NCBI GenBank assembly: GCA_014879545.1
Contig: JACSRV010000090.1
Span: 1-38,671 of the forward strand
Origin: Chitinophagaceae bacterium
GTDB taxonomy: Bacteria > Bacteroidota > Bacteroidia > Chitinophagales > Chitinophagaceae
Direction of reading: 5' to 3'
Length of the DNA stretch: 38,671 nt
The stretch's first letter is position 1. Each line of letters begins with the position of its first letter. The notes under the pieces are model-generated. The model was not told the origin of the DNA and ran no database searches. It worked only from the letters and a program-made list of their open reading frames with translations. The position numbers and the translations under genes are program-made. Shown one piece after another: positions 1-8,029 of the stretch.

Positions 1-110
1 TGATCATGGAATTCGAAAAAGAATTCAACATCTCTATTCCTGATGAGCAGGCTGAAACCATCACAACTGTTGGTCAGGCTGTTTCTTATCTTGAAGAGCA
101 CGTAAAGTAA
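1..110 (+). CDS. acpP: acyl carrier protein, C-terminal fragment
   Basis: The first codon read in frame is at position 3 and the TAA stop is at 108-110, giving 36 residues of the C-terminal half of an acyl carrier protein. The stretch resembles helix III to the C terminus of known ACPs: an acidic EFEKEF segment, then IPDE and ITTVGQAV followed by a YLEEH-type ending. The phosphopantetheine-bearing DSL serine lies before the window. ACP carries growing acyl chains in cytosolic type II fatty acid synthesis. It sits 38 bases upstream of fabF, the usual acpP-fabF arrangement, which supports the call. Only the 5' truncation by the window edge is unusual. Confidence 0.93.
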   Translation, partial: IMEFEKEFNISIPDEQAETITTVGQAVSYLEEHVK

Positions 111-148
111 TTTAGTCCCAAACCACTTCTGTAACTGAAAATCGTTAG

Positions 149-1408
149 ATGAGCTTAACGTTAAAACGAGTTGTCGTTACGGGTCTCGGAGCCCTGACGC
201 CATTAGGCAATGACATACCCTCTTACTGGGATGGGTTGGTTAATGGCGTTTCGGGCGCCGGATACATCCAGCAGTTTGATGTGACCAAGTTCAAAACCAA
301 GTTCGCGTGTGAGTTGAAGAATTTCAACCCTGAGAACTATTTTGAGCGTAAGGAAGCACGCAAGTTGGATAGGTTCTCTCAGATCGCATTGGTGGCAGCC
401 GACGAGGCTGTGCGCCATGCCCGTCTTACAGAAGATGGTATTGACAAAGACAGGGTGGGCGTTATCTGGGGCTCTGGTATCGGCGGTATGATCACCTTCA
501 TCGAAGAGATGAAGAATTTCGCAACCGGCGATGGCACCCCCCGCTTCAACCCGTTCTTCATTCCCAAGCTTATTCTTGACATCGCCTCGGGTCATATTTC
601 TATGAAGTATGGTTTCCGCGGTCCTAACTTCTCTACTGTAAGTGCTTGTGCTTCTTCTACCAACGCGCTTATTGATGCACTCACTTACATTCGTCTGGGC
701 AAGGCCGATGCGATAGTATGTGGTGGTTCTGAAGCAGTAGTAACAGAGGCGGGTATAGGCGGTTTCAACGCCATGAAAGCCCTCTCTGAGCGCAATGACG
801 ATTACGCTACCGCAAGTCGCCCGTTCGATCTGAACCGTGATGGTTTTGTATTGGGCGAGGGGGCAGGTGCAATCATTCTCGAAGAGTATGAGCATGCTAA
901 ACGTCGTGGTGCCAATATCATAGCCGAGTTGGTTGGCGGTGGCCTCAGTGCCGATGCCTACCATCTTACAGCCCCTCATCCCGAGGGACTGGGCGCTTAC
1001 AATGTAATGAAGAATGCTATTGCTGACGCAGGTATGAAGCCTGAAGACATTGACTACATCAATGTTCATGGTACATCAACACCACTTGGCGACATCAGCG
1101 AGATCGCTGCCATACAGCGTGTATTTGGAGAGCATGCTTACAACGTGAACATCAGCTCTACGAAATCAATGACCGGTCACCTGTTGGGTGCTGCCGGAGC
1201 TATTGAAGCGATCGCGAGTATCCTGGCAACAGTTCACGACATTATCCCGCCGACCATCAATCACTTTACCGATGATCCGGCATTCGATCCAAGGCTTAAT
1301 TTCACATTCAACACGGCTCAGAAACGTGTGGTGAATGTGGCATTGAGTAACACCTTTGGTTTCGGAGGGCACAATGCGTCGGTGATCTTCAAAAAGCCAT
1401 CCGAATAA
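149..1408 (+). CDS. fabF: beta-ketoacyl-ACP synthase II (FabF)
   Basis: This 419-residue protein is the elongating condensing enzyme of fatty acid synthesis; it joins malonyl-ACP to an acyl-ACP and releases CO2. The thiolase-fold Cys-His-His triad is visible: Cys167 in TVSACASS, His307 in NVHGTSTPLGD and His344 in KSMTGHLLGAAGA. The N terminus (RVVVTGLGALTPLG) and the C-terminal SNTFGFGGHN motif are typical, and the length matches the family. The ATG at 149 places the first strand correctly. It lies between acpP and rnc, with only one base between its stop and the rnc start, so the three genes are probably one transcript. A long minus-strand open frame inside it is a shadow. Confidence 0.97.
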   Translation: MSLTLKRVVVTGLGALTPLGNDIPSYWDGLVNGVSGAGYIQQFDVTKFKTKFACELKNFNPENYFERKEARKLDRFSQIALVAADEAVRHARLTEDGIDKDRVGVIWGSGIGGMITFIEEMKNFATGDGTPRFNPFFIPKLILDIASGHISMKYGFRGPNFSTVSACASSTNALIDALTYIRLGKADAIVCGGSEAVVTEAGIGGFNAMKALSERNDDYATASRPFDLNRDGFVLGEGAGAIILEEYEHAKRRGANIIAELVGGGLSADAYHLTAPHPEGLGAYNVMKNAIADAGMKPEDIDYINVHGTSTPLGDISEIAAIQRVFGEHAYNVNISSTKSMTGHLLGAAGAIEAIASILATVHDIIPPTINHFTDDPAFDPRLNFTFNTAQKRVVNVALSNTFGFGGHNASVIFKKPSE

Positions 1409-1409
1409 T

Positions 1410-2129
1410 TTGCGTCGGCTGATCAATCGCATCTTAAAACCTTCTTTATCGTCTTCTGACAAGCAACTATTGCTGCAACTGGAGCATGTAGTTGGCTTCA
1501 CGCCTGTGCATATTGAGTACTACAGACTGGCGCTGATGCACCGTTCCAAGCCCGAAGAGGTTACCAGCAGTAATGAACGGCTTGAGTTTTTGGGCGACGC
1601 AATATTGGGTGCCATCATTGCTGAATACCTTTTCAAGAAATATCCTTACCAACCGGAGGGTTACCTCACGGAACTCCGTTCCCGCATTGTGCGACGCGAG
1701 ACCATGAATAATGTGGCATTGCGTATGGGGCTGAACAAACTGGTTCAATACAACCAGAACGACAAGGGCCTGAGCCGCAGTCATATTTTCGGCAACGCAC
1801 TGGAAGCACTGATAGGTGCGGTGTATCTGGACCAGGGTTTCGAAAATACCCGCAAATTCATCCTGAATCAGATCGTTCGTGCCTATATAGATCTGGATAC
1901 GATGGAGAGCACCGATACCAACTATAAGAATCAGTTGCTCAGTTGGGCGCAGCGCAGCGGCAAGGTGCTGGTGTTTGAATCGGTTGATGAAAAAACAGAG
2001 GGCACCCGCAGGTTGTTTACGGTGGGTGTGATGATAGATGGTGAGTTGTATACCACAGGCACGGGCTACAACAAGAAAGATGCCGGCCAGGTTGCAGCCC
2101 GCAGCGCGCTGGAGAAACTGGGTATCTGA
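1410..2129 (+). CDS. rnc: ribonuclease III
   Basis: Double-strand-specific endoribonuclease that processes rRNA precursors and structured mRNAs. The 239-residue protein has an N-terminal nuclease domain with the signature NERLEFLGD (residues 55-63) and a C-terminal double-stranded RNA-binding domain from about residue 170 (NYKNQLLSWAQ to KKDAGQVAARSALEKLG). The start is taken as TTG at 1410, one base after the fabF stop. A TGA at 1383-1385 closes the frame upstream and the next ATG would cut into the nuclease domain, so translational coupling to fabF is likely. The residue matching metal-binding Asp114 of the E. coli enzyme is Asn129 (GNALEALIGA). The following Glu132 (E. coli Glu117) is kept. 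Confidence 0.95.
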   Translation: MRRLINRILKPSLSSSDKQLLLQLEHVVGFTPVHIEYYRLALMHRSKPEEVTSSNERLEFLGDAILGAIIAEYLFKKYPYQPEGYLTELRSRIVRRETMNNVALRMGLNKLVQYNQNDKGLSRSHIFGNALEALIGAVYLDQGFENTRKFILNQIVRAYIDLDTMESTDTNYKNQLLSWAQRSGKVLVFESVDEKTEGTRRLFTVGVMIDGELYTTGTGYNKKDAGQVAARSALEKLGI

Positions 2130-2197
2130 TCTTCTTCTCTTTTCGTATTTGTTCGTATCATTGCCGCGCACTGCCCAAAACAAAGTGTGCCGTACTT

Positions 2198-2866
2198 GTG
2201 AAATATATTTTACCCGCCCTTATTTTTCTTTCATTATTTGCTTCATGCGCCAGTTCTAAGAAGTATGCAATGTACGCCAACGAGGCATACGGCAAAGGCG
2301 ATAAGACACCCGTGGCAAAAGCACCCGGAATTGCAGTGAGCTATGCAGGGCCCGATCAGAAAGGGGCAAATGTAAAGGTGACCAAACTACGTGGAAGCTT
2401 TGTGCCTGCTGTGTTTTACTGGCGTGTGCGCGACAAGCAGGAATGTAGCATGAAGAGCGACCTGCCGATGCAGGCTTTCGAGCGGCAGTTTTATGCAACG
2501 GCCGATTCGTTGAAGATGAGTACAAAATTGAACGGTGGTCTTCTAAATGTTCGTGTCAATTCCTTTCCTTTAAAGTTCACTTATTACCGTTGGGCCGATC
2601 TATATTACTTCCTGTTTATTTATTTGCAGAAGTCAGACCAGACCGTGCAACTTGTGCACACCGATGTGCAGGTTTCCTATAAGGTAACAGGTGGCTATAA
2701 CCCCTTAAGTGGGGGAGAAGCAAGAGTACCCGTTGATGTTGCCGAATACCGAAATGTGCATGCAGGTCGTAAAAAGGTGACACAGTTCTTCATGAGGAAG
2801 TACTATTCTTTCTCAGCCGACCTGGGACGCCAGTGCGCTTTGCAGATATACGACCAACTGAAGTAG
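2198..2866 (+). CDS. lipoprotein of unknown function
   Basis: A 222-residue protein with a lipoprotein signal: a charged start, the hydrophobic run ILPALIFLSLF and a lipobox ending in Cys17 (FASC). It is therefore probably anchored in a membrane of the envelope. The start is a GTG at 2198, the first codon that gives the complete signal; no ATG precedes it in frame. I do not recognise the mature domain. It has mixed beta-type composition, a QTVQLVHTDVQVSYKV segment and only one further cysteine near the middle. It follows rnc by 68 bases and may be co-transcribed. The stop is TAG, and a bidirectional terminator follows. Confidence 0.75.
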   Translation: MKYILPALIFLSLFASCASSKKYAMYANEAYGKGDKTPVAKAPGIAVSYAGPDQKGANVKVTKLRGSFVPAVFYWRVRDKQECSMKSDLPMQAFERQFYATADSLKMSTKLNGGLLNVRVNSFPLKFTYYRWADLYYFLFIYLQKSDQTVQLVHTDVQVSYKVTGGYNPLSGGEARVPVDVAEYRNVHAGRKKVTQFFMRKYYSFSADLGRQCALQIYDQLK

Positions 2867-2880
2867 AGGCAGACACATAA

Positions 2881-2927
2881 AAAGAACATCTCCCGAAACG
2901 TTTATCGTTGGAAGATGTTCTTTTTTT
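2881..2927. terminator. bidirectional intrinsic terminator
   Basis: A perfect 11-bp stem (2881-2891 with 2913-2923) encloses a 21-base loop and runs into a T7 tract on the plus strand. The minus-strand reading also ends in a T-rich tail. It sits between the convergent lipoprotein gene and the hemerythrin-like gene and can serve both. Confidence 0.8.
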
Positions 2928-2943
2928 ATAATAGTTATGAACG

Positions 2944-3615
2944 TCAGACTGCTGTCGCTATGCGCGACTCGAGTTTTTCAAATCTGTCGGCAGGAAGCAC
3001 CTCTTGTGCCATGGCCATTAATCCGTCAAATGCCTCGGCCGGTGCGCCGGCTTTCATGCCTGCAAATAGTTTTGCAAGTTCGTTGTCGGTGCCACTGCGC
3101 AGCATCCAGTAGGCGCTCTGCTGTGCCTCGTCGGGCGTAAGGGTTGCTACCAGTCTTCTGTTGGCCAGAATAATGTCCATGTCAGTGTAGTGCTTCCAGA
3201 GCAACTCATTTACTTCGGTCTCCTCTTTGTGCAGGTGTGTGAGGTTGAAGACAGTAAACGCATTAAACGTATGGCAAAGGCGAGTACCTATGTCGTATTT
3301 CTCTTCCGGCGATGTTGCCTGCTTCAAGTCAAGGATGAGCGAACGCAATTCGTTGCTTAGCGCGTGGTCGGCAACATGTTCTGCTTCCATCGCGGCAACA
3401 AATTCCTGCTCGTATTGTTGCAGCATGCTGAATACGTGGGTGTCTTCATGGTGGGCGTGCCCGTCAAAAAAATCGAGGGTGTCGGCAAGTTTTTTCAGAG
3501 CCGGATGATCGGCACCGGCTGTGTCCAGATCGGCTTGTTGCAGGGCAGTAGAGGTGTCATAGAGCATGACGCGCAGACCTTTGTGTATCTGCAGGAAAAC
3601 GTTGTAACGTTGCAT
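2944..3615 (-). CDS. hemerythrin-like HHE domain protein
   Basis: A 223-residue cytosolic protein rich in the His/Glu ligands of the hemerythrin fold: His11 in QIHKGLR, the cluster HAHHEDTH (residues 53-60), His80 and His84 in EHVADHALSNE, and THLHKEE (127-132). Such four-helix proteins bind a diiron centre and act in oxygen or nitric oxide sensing, storage or repair. The frame stays open to 3693, but ATG at 3615 is preferred: it starts at MQRYNVFLQIHKG and lies 25 bases below a good -7 element (TATATTTG, 3640-3647). The remaining C-terminal third is helical without clear motifs. The physiological role cannot be fixed from sequence. Confidence 0.85.
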   Translation of the reverse strand: MQRYNVFLQIHKGLRVMLYDTSTALQQADLDTAGADHPALKKLADTLDFFDGHAHHEDTHVFSMLQQYEQEFVAAMEAEHVADHALSNELRSLILDLKQATSPEEKYDIGTRLCHTFNAFTVFNLTHLHKEETEVNELLWKHYTDMDIILANRRLVATLTPDEAQQSAYWMLRSGTDNELAKLFAGMKAGAPAEAFDGLMAMAQEVLPADRFEKLESRIATAV

Positions 3616-3639
3616 GGTTATTGGTTTTGGTTTGTGGCG

Positions 3640-3647
3640 CAAATATA
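3640..3647 (-). promoter_or_regulatory. Bacteroidota -7 promoter element for the HHE gene
   Basis: Minus strand reads TATATTTG, a perfect match to TAnnTTTG, with its 3' end 25 bases before the ATG at 3615. No clear -33 TTG was found at the usual spacing. Confidence 0.5.
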
Positions 3648-3761
3648 ACAACGGGTTGTAAAAAACGCTTGTTAAAAACGGCAGTCGCAACACAATGGTG
3701 ATCTCGCTGAAAAAAGTATTGGTCTATGCAATTGTTTGCAACCCGCGATCGGCTGGCAATG

Positions 3762-4580
3762 CTATTGGATGAAGTCTGATTCGGTGGCGGCCTCTTCGCG
3801 TTCCACTCTGCCGCAACCTGCAAAGCGGCGTTTCCAGTACTTTTCGTTCAGGCTGCTGATCATCACACCCCGCGAGCGCGATGCGTGCACAAAGTATCCA
3901 TTGGCGAGGTAAACACCCACATGCGACACACGTACACGATGAATGCGGAAGAATACCAGGTCGCCTTCTTCGGCCTCATCGTAGTTCTTTACTTTCTCGG
4001 CATTGCGGTGTTGCTGGCGCGAGGTGCGGTCTATTGGCGTGCTATAAATGGAACTGTACAACTTTTGCGAAAAGGCCGAGCAGTCTATGCCCTTTTCATC
4101 GTTGCCGCCATACTTGTACTTTACACCATACCACTGGTCAATGAACTTGTACAGATACAGGTTGGTCACTTCATCGCTCGATACATCCATCATGTAGGCG
4201 TATCGTTTAGCCAACTGATCGGTCTCACCTTCAAAAAGAGCCTCCTTGGATGCGGGCTTTGTTACAGGAGCCGGCTCGGCAATAGCGGTCGACTGTTTGG
4301 TAGTTGTGTCTGTGGGTTCGTCAGAAGTAAGATCGTCTGCGCCGGCAAGGCTATCTGTTGCAGCGTCTGCCGGTGGCGGCACTATCTTTATGCCCGTCAC
4401 GGGTTTGGCCGTGTGCAGCTTAGAAAGGTAGAGGAGTCGGTAAAGAGGTTGCAGTTTCTTATCAGGCGTATCTCCGGCGGTTGCTTGCTGCGCGTCTACC
4501 TGCAATGCTGCTGCGCAGCAGAGCAGAGTTGTGGCGACAACGCGACCAAGGGCAATATGTATTTGTGCCGGTACCCTCAT
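3762..4580 (-). CDS. NlpC/P60 family cysteine hydrolase (C40), exported
   Basis: A 272-residue envelope protein. The signal peptide is residues 1-31 (VVATTLLCCAAALQVDAQ). It is followed by a Pro/Ala/Thr-rich linker of about 80 residues and a C-terminal NlpC/P60 domain. The catalytic Cys is Cys167 in GIDCSAF, His220 lies in RVSHVGVYL and the third polar residue is His232 in FVHASRSRG. Enzymes of this family cleave peptides of peptidoglycan, commonly D-Glu-diaminopimelate bonds. The frame runs open to 4691, but the ATG at 4580 begins the signal peptide. The stop is TAG. The exact bond cleaved is not shown by the sequence. Confidence 0.9.
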   Translation of the reverse strand: MRVPAQIHIALGRVVATTLLCCAAALQVDAQQATAGDTPDKKLQPLYRLLYLSKLHTAKPVTGIKIVPPPADAATDSLAGADDLTSDEPTDTTTKQSTAIAEPAPVTKPASKEALFEGETDQLAKRYAYMMDVSSDEVTNLYLYKFIDQWYGVKYKYGGNDEKGIDCSAFSQKLYSSIYSTPIDRTSRQQHRNAEKVKNYDEAEEGDLVFFRIHRVRVSHVGVYLANGYFVHASRSRGVMISSLNEKYWKRRFAGCGRVEREEAATESDFIQ

Positions 4581-4722
4581 TGAAAAGAGCTTTAACTCTC
4601 TAAAGATAGCGTTCAGTTTTTGAAAAAAGAAACAGAGTGGACGTGAATTTTGTATTAGTTGGATGCTTATGTGTATCTGATCTTCTGACAATACATGGCA
4701 TGGTTTTTGTTAAAAACTATAT

Positions 4723-5604
4723 ATGAGGAAATGCTCTCGCTATGCATGCGTGATGTTTTTAATGGGTTGGATTGGCTCGGTGTTGATGGTAAGCGGGTGT
4801 AACAAGGAGCCGGCGACGGAAATGAAAATCATTCCACCAGGTGCAAAGCAGATTGGTGATACCGTAGTTTTTACCGTGTTTGGTTCCGGCCAACAAGGAT
4901 TGACATGGCATTTCGGCGATGGCATGATAGCTGAGGGGAGCACTGTTTTTCATGTGTACGCAAAGCCCGGGACGTATGACGTGTCCGTTAGCGACGGAAA
5001 AAAAGTCGTGGGTACGTCTGTTTCCATTGCATCGCGTTTTGTTGATTTTACGATGTCTGATAAGCCAACCGTTGGCCAGTCAATTACATTTACGGCCAAT
5101 GGACCCGTAGGCGCCAACTATAAATGGTACTTTGCCGATGGGGATACGGCTAACGGAAGGACCGTATTTCATGCATTTGACAATGAATGGTGGCGGAAAT
5201 GGGGTATGTTTGGGAAATCTGTTGACGTGCTTCTGGTTGTGAATGATGACACGGTAAATAAAACCAGGAGGGTAATTCCTTTGTTGCCTGATGTGGCAAA
5301 ATTTGCGGGTAACTGGCATTGGACGGGGGGCGAAAAGCACTATGACGTATCTCATCCGCCATTCTTTCACGATACTTCTGTTTACCCGATCAGTAGTGAT
5401 ACTGATTTTACGATAACTGCCTATAACGATTATACCATTATGATTGGCAGCAAAAAATATGCGTACGACGTGACTTTCGGAGGGTTCGGAAGGGGGCTCA
5501 GGGAAAGTGGTAGTTTTGTGTGGTGGAGCAACGGGAAGGTGTATTTTGCTCAGGTTTCTGCCGGTGTCTTAAATCGGGTTTGGGTACAATATCATACGCC
5601 ATAG
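4723..5604 (+). CDS. PKD-domain lipoprotein
   Basis: A 293-residue protein with a lipoprotein signal whose lipobox ends at Cys26 (LMVSGC). Two PKD-type beta-sandwich repeats follow, recognised by WHFGDG...STVFHVYAKPGTYDVSV (about residues 62-90) and KWYFADGD...RTVFHAF (about 133-150). PKD domains are extracellular binding or spacer modules in Bacteroidota surface proteins. The C-terminal 100 residues are Trp/Tyr-rich with no family I recognise; there may be a lipocalin-like barrel, because FAGNWHWTGGEKHYDV resembles the start of such lipoprotein domains. It is divergent from the NlpC/P60 gene. The stop is TAG. Confidence 0.82.
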   Translation: MRKCSRYACVMFLMGWIGSVLMVSGCNKEPATEMKIIPPGAKQIGDTVVFTVFGSGQQGLTWHFGDGMIAEGSTVFHVYAKPGTYDVSVSDGKKVVGTSVSIASRFVDFTMSDKPTVGQSITFTANGPVGANYKWYFADGDTANGRTVFHAFDNEWWRKWGMFGKSVDVLLVVNDDTVNKTRRVIPLLPDVAKFAGNWHWTGGEKHYDVSHPPFFHDTSVYPISSDTDFTITAYNDYTIMIGSKKYAYDVTFGGFGRGLRESGSFVWWSNGKVYFAQVSAGVLNRVWVQYHTP

Positions 5605-5652
5605 GGACTCATATTTTCAATTGATACAATCTCCTGTTACATTTGATGCTGA

Positions 5653-7797
5653 ATGTCCTCTAATGGATTCTTCCGTTTGAAGCGAAGTATCGTACCATAT
5701 TTCCTCATTCTGCTGGTCACTGTTGTGGCTTATTGGCAGGTGGCGCTCATGCAGCATTCCCTTATCTGGGACGCTCGTGACATCTTTCTGCCGTGGCGGT
5801 TCTTCATCAGCGACTGCCTGCGCAACGGGGTGTTGCCGGTGTGGAATCCCTATCAGCAATCCGGCTATCCGTTTTTTGCCGATCCGCAGAGCGGAATGTG
5901 GTACCCGGTGGCACAGCTAATGGCCTTGTTCGGCCGCTATAGCGTGTATCTCTTCAATGCCGAATTTATCCTGACGGTAGCTGCCGGTGGCTGGGGCTTG
6001 TACCGGCTGGCAGGTAGTTTCGGGCTGTCGCGGCACGCTGCTTTGTTTGGCGGCATCACCTTTGTGGCCTGCGGCTTTTATGTAAGTAATGCAGAACACC
6101 TCAGCTGGGCTATCTCAGCATCTTGTGTCGTTTGGCTGTTCTGGGCTTATCGTATGTTGCTGACCACCGGCAGGTTGGGCTATGCCTTGCTGGGTGCTTT
6201 ATTTCAGTTTCTTGTGCTTTCCGGTGGCTACCCGGCTTTCATTATTGTGAGTAGTTACTTGCTAGCGGCTTTTTTCGTTTCCTCGCTCCTGGCAGGCAAC
6301 ACGCAGCGCGCGGCGGTTCTGCGGGGCAATATTCTGTTTGCTGTCGCATTTCTGGTGCTGGCCGTTCCGGTGATTTATGCTTTTTCCGCATCCATGCCCT
6401 ATATGACCCGTGGCGCAGGTGTGACCTTGCAAAAGGCCAATGGCTCGCCCTTCTCGCCGCAAAGTCTTTTGTCGTTGCTCACGCCGTTTGCTACGCTGAA
6501 GAACGATGAATTCTACAGAACCGACATATCAATGCGTAATGCCTACATGGGCCTTTTAGGACTAGCGTTTTTGCTGGTGTCTGTTGTGTTGCCGGGCATG
6601 AGGCGCTGGCGGGGCATAGCCGTTGCCTCCATTGTTTGTCTGCTGATTTCATTCGGGCCGGCATTGCCGCTCAGGGCGTGGTTATATCATTATGTGCCGC
6701 TTATGGATCTGTTCAGGTTCCCGTCTTTGTTTCGCCTGTTCTTTCTCATTGGTGCCGTGCTCATAGCGTCGGGGGCATTTCATGTGCTCATTGCTACGGG
6801 TAGGGTGTATGTTGGACGGGTGCGGCTGGTAGTTCTTGCATTGCCGGTGGTTACCGGTGCACTGGTGGGTTATAGCTTGTACAGGAACGGCGGAATAGGT
6901 GGCAATTACCATGAGTTGTTTGTAAATATGGGCGAGTTCATTCGCCGGTCGGTGTTCCGTCAGCTCATCATAGTGCAGGGTAGTGTGCAGTTGGTGTTGC
7001 TGCTGCTGATTCTGTTTTTGTTGTGGTGGCAGCAGGGGCGCTACTTTACCTCTCGTGTTGTGTTGGGACTGGCCGTTGCAGATATGGTCATGGCTACACA
7101 ATTCAATATGTATGGCACGGTGACAGACAAAGAACGTTGTGCAGATATGCAGCATGCCATTGCTTTTGCCCCTACAGGCTTCCCGTTGCCCGACATGGCT
7201 GCAGGCGTCAATACCCGCAACGACGATGCCATGCGCCCCCGCATGAAGCCGCTCACCGCAAACCTCAATAACTTTTGCAAAAACATAGCTACCGACAGCT
7301 ATAGTCCCTTTATCCTGAGCCGTTTCGATATGCTGGCCGAAAGTGTTGTGCGCGACTCCGCCTGGGGGAACCCCGTGCTGTATCTGACCTATGGTGCCGT
7401 GCCCGATTCTCCGGGTGTGGTGCTGCCATCGCGCAGGCATGTGGCAGTTGACTCAAAGACTTTTCAGCGTATTCCGTTCAGTTACGATGCGCGCGATGCA
7501 GTGCAGCTTACGTCGTTCCGCCCGGGACACATTACCGCAAGCGTGCAGGTGGCGCATGATGCTCTGTTAGTGTTGCAGCAGGTTGCATTCCCGGGTTGGC
7601 ACATTGAGGTGGACGGACGAAAGGTAATGCACCTCACGGGTAACTATTGTTACCCTGTGATACGCATACCTGCAGGCAGCCATACGGTGGTCTATCGCTT
7701 CGCGCCTCGTTTGCTTCAGGTGATGTTGGTGTGGTATGTTGTTGCTTTGATAACTCTGACTGTTGTGCTGGTGGCGTTCCGCAGGCGTTTGTTCTGA
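5653..7797 (+). CDS. YfhO-family multi-spanning membrane protein (GT-C-like)
   Basis: A 714-residue inner membrane protein with about a dozen hydrophobic segments. The first external loop holds WDARDIFLPW (Asp40, Asp43), the position where GT-C glycosyltransferases carry their acidic motif. The C-terminal soluble part has the YfhO signature: PGWHIEVDGRK, then RIPAGSHTVVYRFAP, then a last membrane span and a basic tail. YfhO proteins take part in glycosylation of lipoteichoic or other cell-surface polymers in the bacteria studied. The substrate here is unknown. The gene converges on the ferredoxin gene, with only 7 bases between the two stop codons. Confidence 0.85.
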   Translation: MSSNGFFRLKRSIVPYFLILLVTVVAYWQVALMQHSLIWDARDIFLPWRFFISDCLRNGVLPVWNPYQQSGYPFFADPQSGMWYPVAQLMALFGRYSVYLFNAEFILTVAAGGWGLYRLAGSFGLSRHAALFGGITFVACGFYVSNAEHLSWAISASCVVWLFWAYRMLLTTGRLGYALLGALFQFLVLSGGYPAFIIVSSYLLAAFFVSSLLAGNTQRAAVLRGNILFAVAFLVLAVPVIYAFSASMPYMTRGAGVTLQKANGSPFSPQSLLSLLTPFATLKNDEFYRTDISMRNAYMGLLGLAFLLVSVVLPGMRRWRGIAVASIVCLLISFGPALPLRAWLYHYVPLMDLFRFPSLFRLFFLIGAVLIASGAFHVLIATGRVYVGRVRLVVLALPVVTGALVGYSLYRNGGIGGNYHELFVNMGEFIRRSVFRQLIIVQGSVQLVLLLLILFLLWWQQGRYFTSRVVLGLAVADMVMATQFNMYGTVTDKERCADMQHAIAFAPTGFPLPDMAAGVNTRNDDAMRPRMKPLTANLNNFCKNIATDSYSPFILSRFDMLAESVVRDSAWGNPVLYLTYGAVPDSPGVVLPSRRHVAVDSKTFQRIPFSYDARDAVQLTSFRPGHITASVQVAHDALLVLQQVAFPGWHIEVDGRKVMHLTGNYCYPVIRIPAGSHTVVYRFAPRLLQVMLVWYVVALITLTVVLVAFRRRLF

Positions 7798-7804
7798 TGC
7801 AGCG

Positions 7805-8029
7805 TTATTCCTGCACTCTTATGATCTTCACCGGACATGCCTCGGCAGCCATGCGGTTTGGGGTCAGTTCGTCGGCCGATACGGTCACTTGCCACACTCC
7901 TTTTTTCTCTACGCCGCCTACCAATGTGCACTTACCATCGGCCCGCGACATGCGCCACCGCAGTGGCCATATCTCATGACAGATGTTGCAGCCAATGCAG
8001 CGCCCCCGTTTGTGCAGTATCTTAGGCAT
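7805..8029 (-). CDS. small [4Fe-4S] ferredoxin
   Basis: A 74-residue ferredoxin for one cubane cluster: Cys11, Cys14 and Cys17 in CIGCNIC, and the fourth ligand Cys65 in EACPVKII. An extra Cys34 lies between. The pattern fits single-cluster ferredoxins of low potential. Its ATG (8027-8029) lies inside the last codons of the upstream U32 gene: the sequence TATGCCTAA ends one protein and begins the other, an 8-base overlap. The two are therefore almost certainly translated from one mRNA, which suggests this ferredoxin supplies electrons or shares redox chemistry with the U32 protein. That partnership is inference. Confidence 0.9.
   Translation of the reverse strand: MPKILHKRGRCIGCNICHEIWPLRWRMSRADGKCTLVGGVEKKGVWQVTVSADELTPNRMAAEACPVKIIRVQE

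Noticed and set aside
203-1069. 288-codon open frame antisense to fabF
   Set aside because: It lies completely opposite a conserved gene, has no motif or export signal and follows from the codon pattern of fabF.
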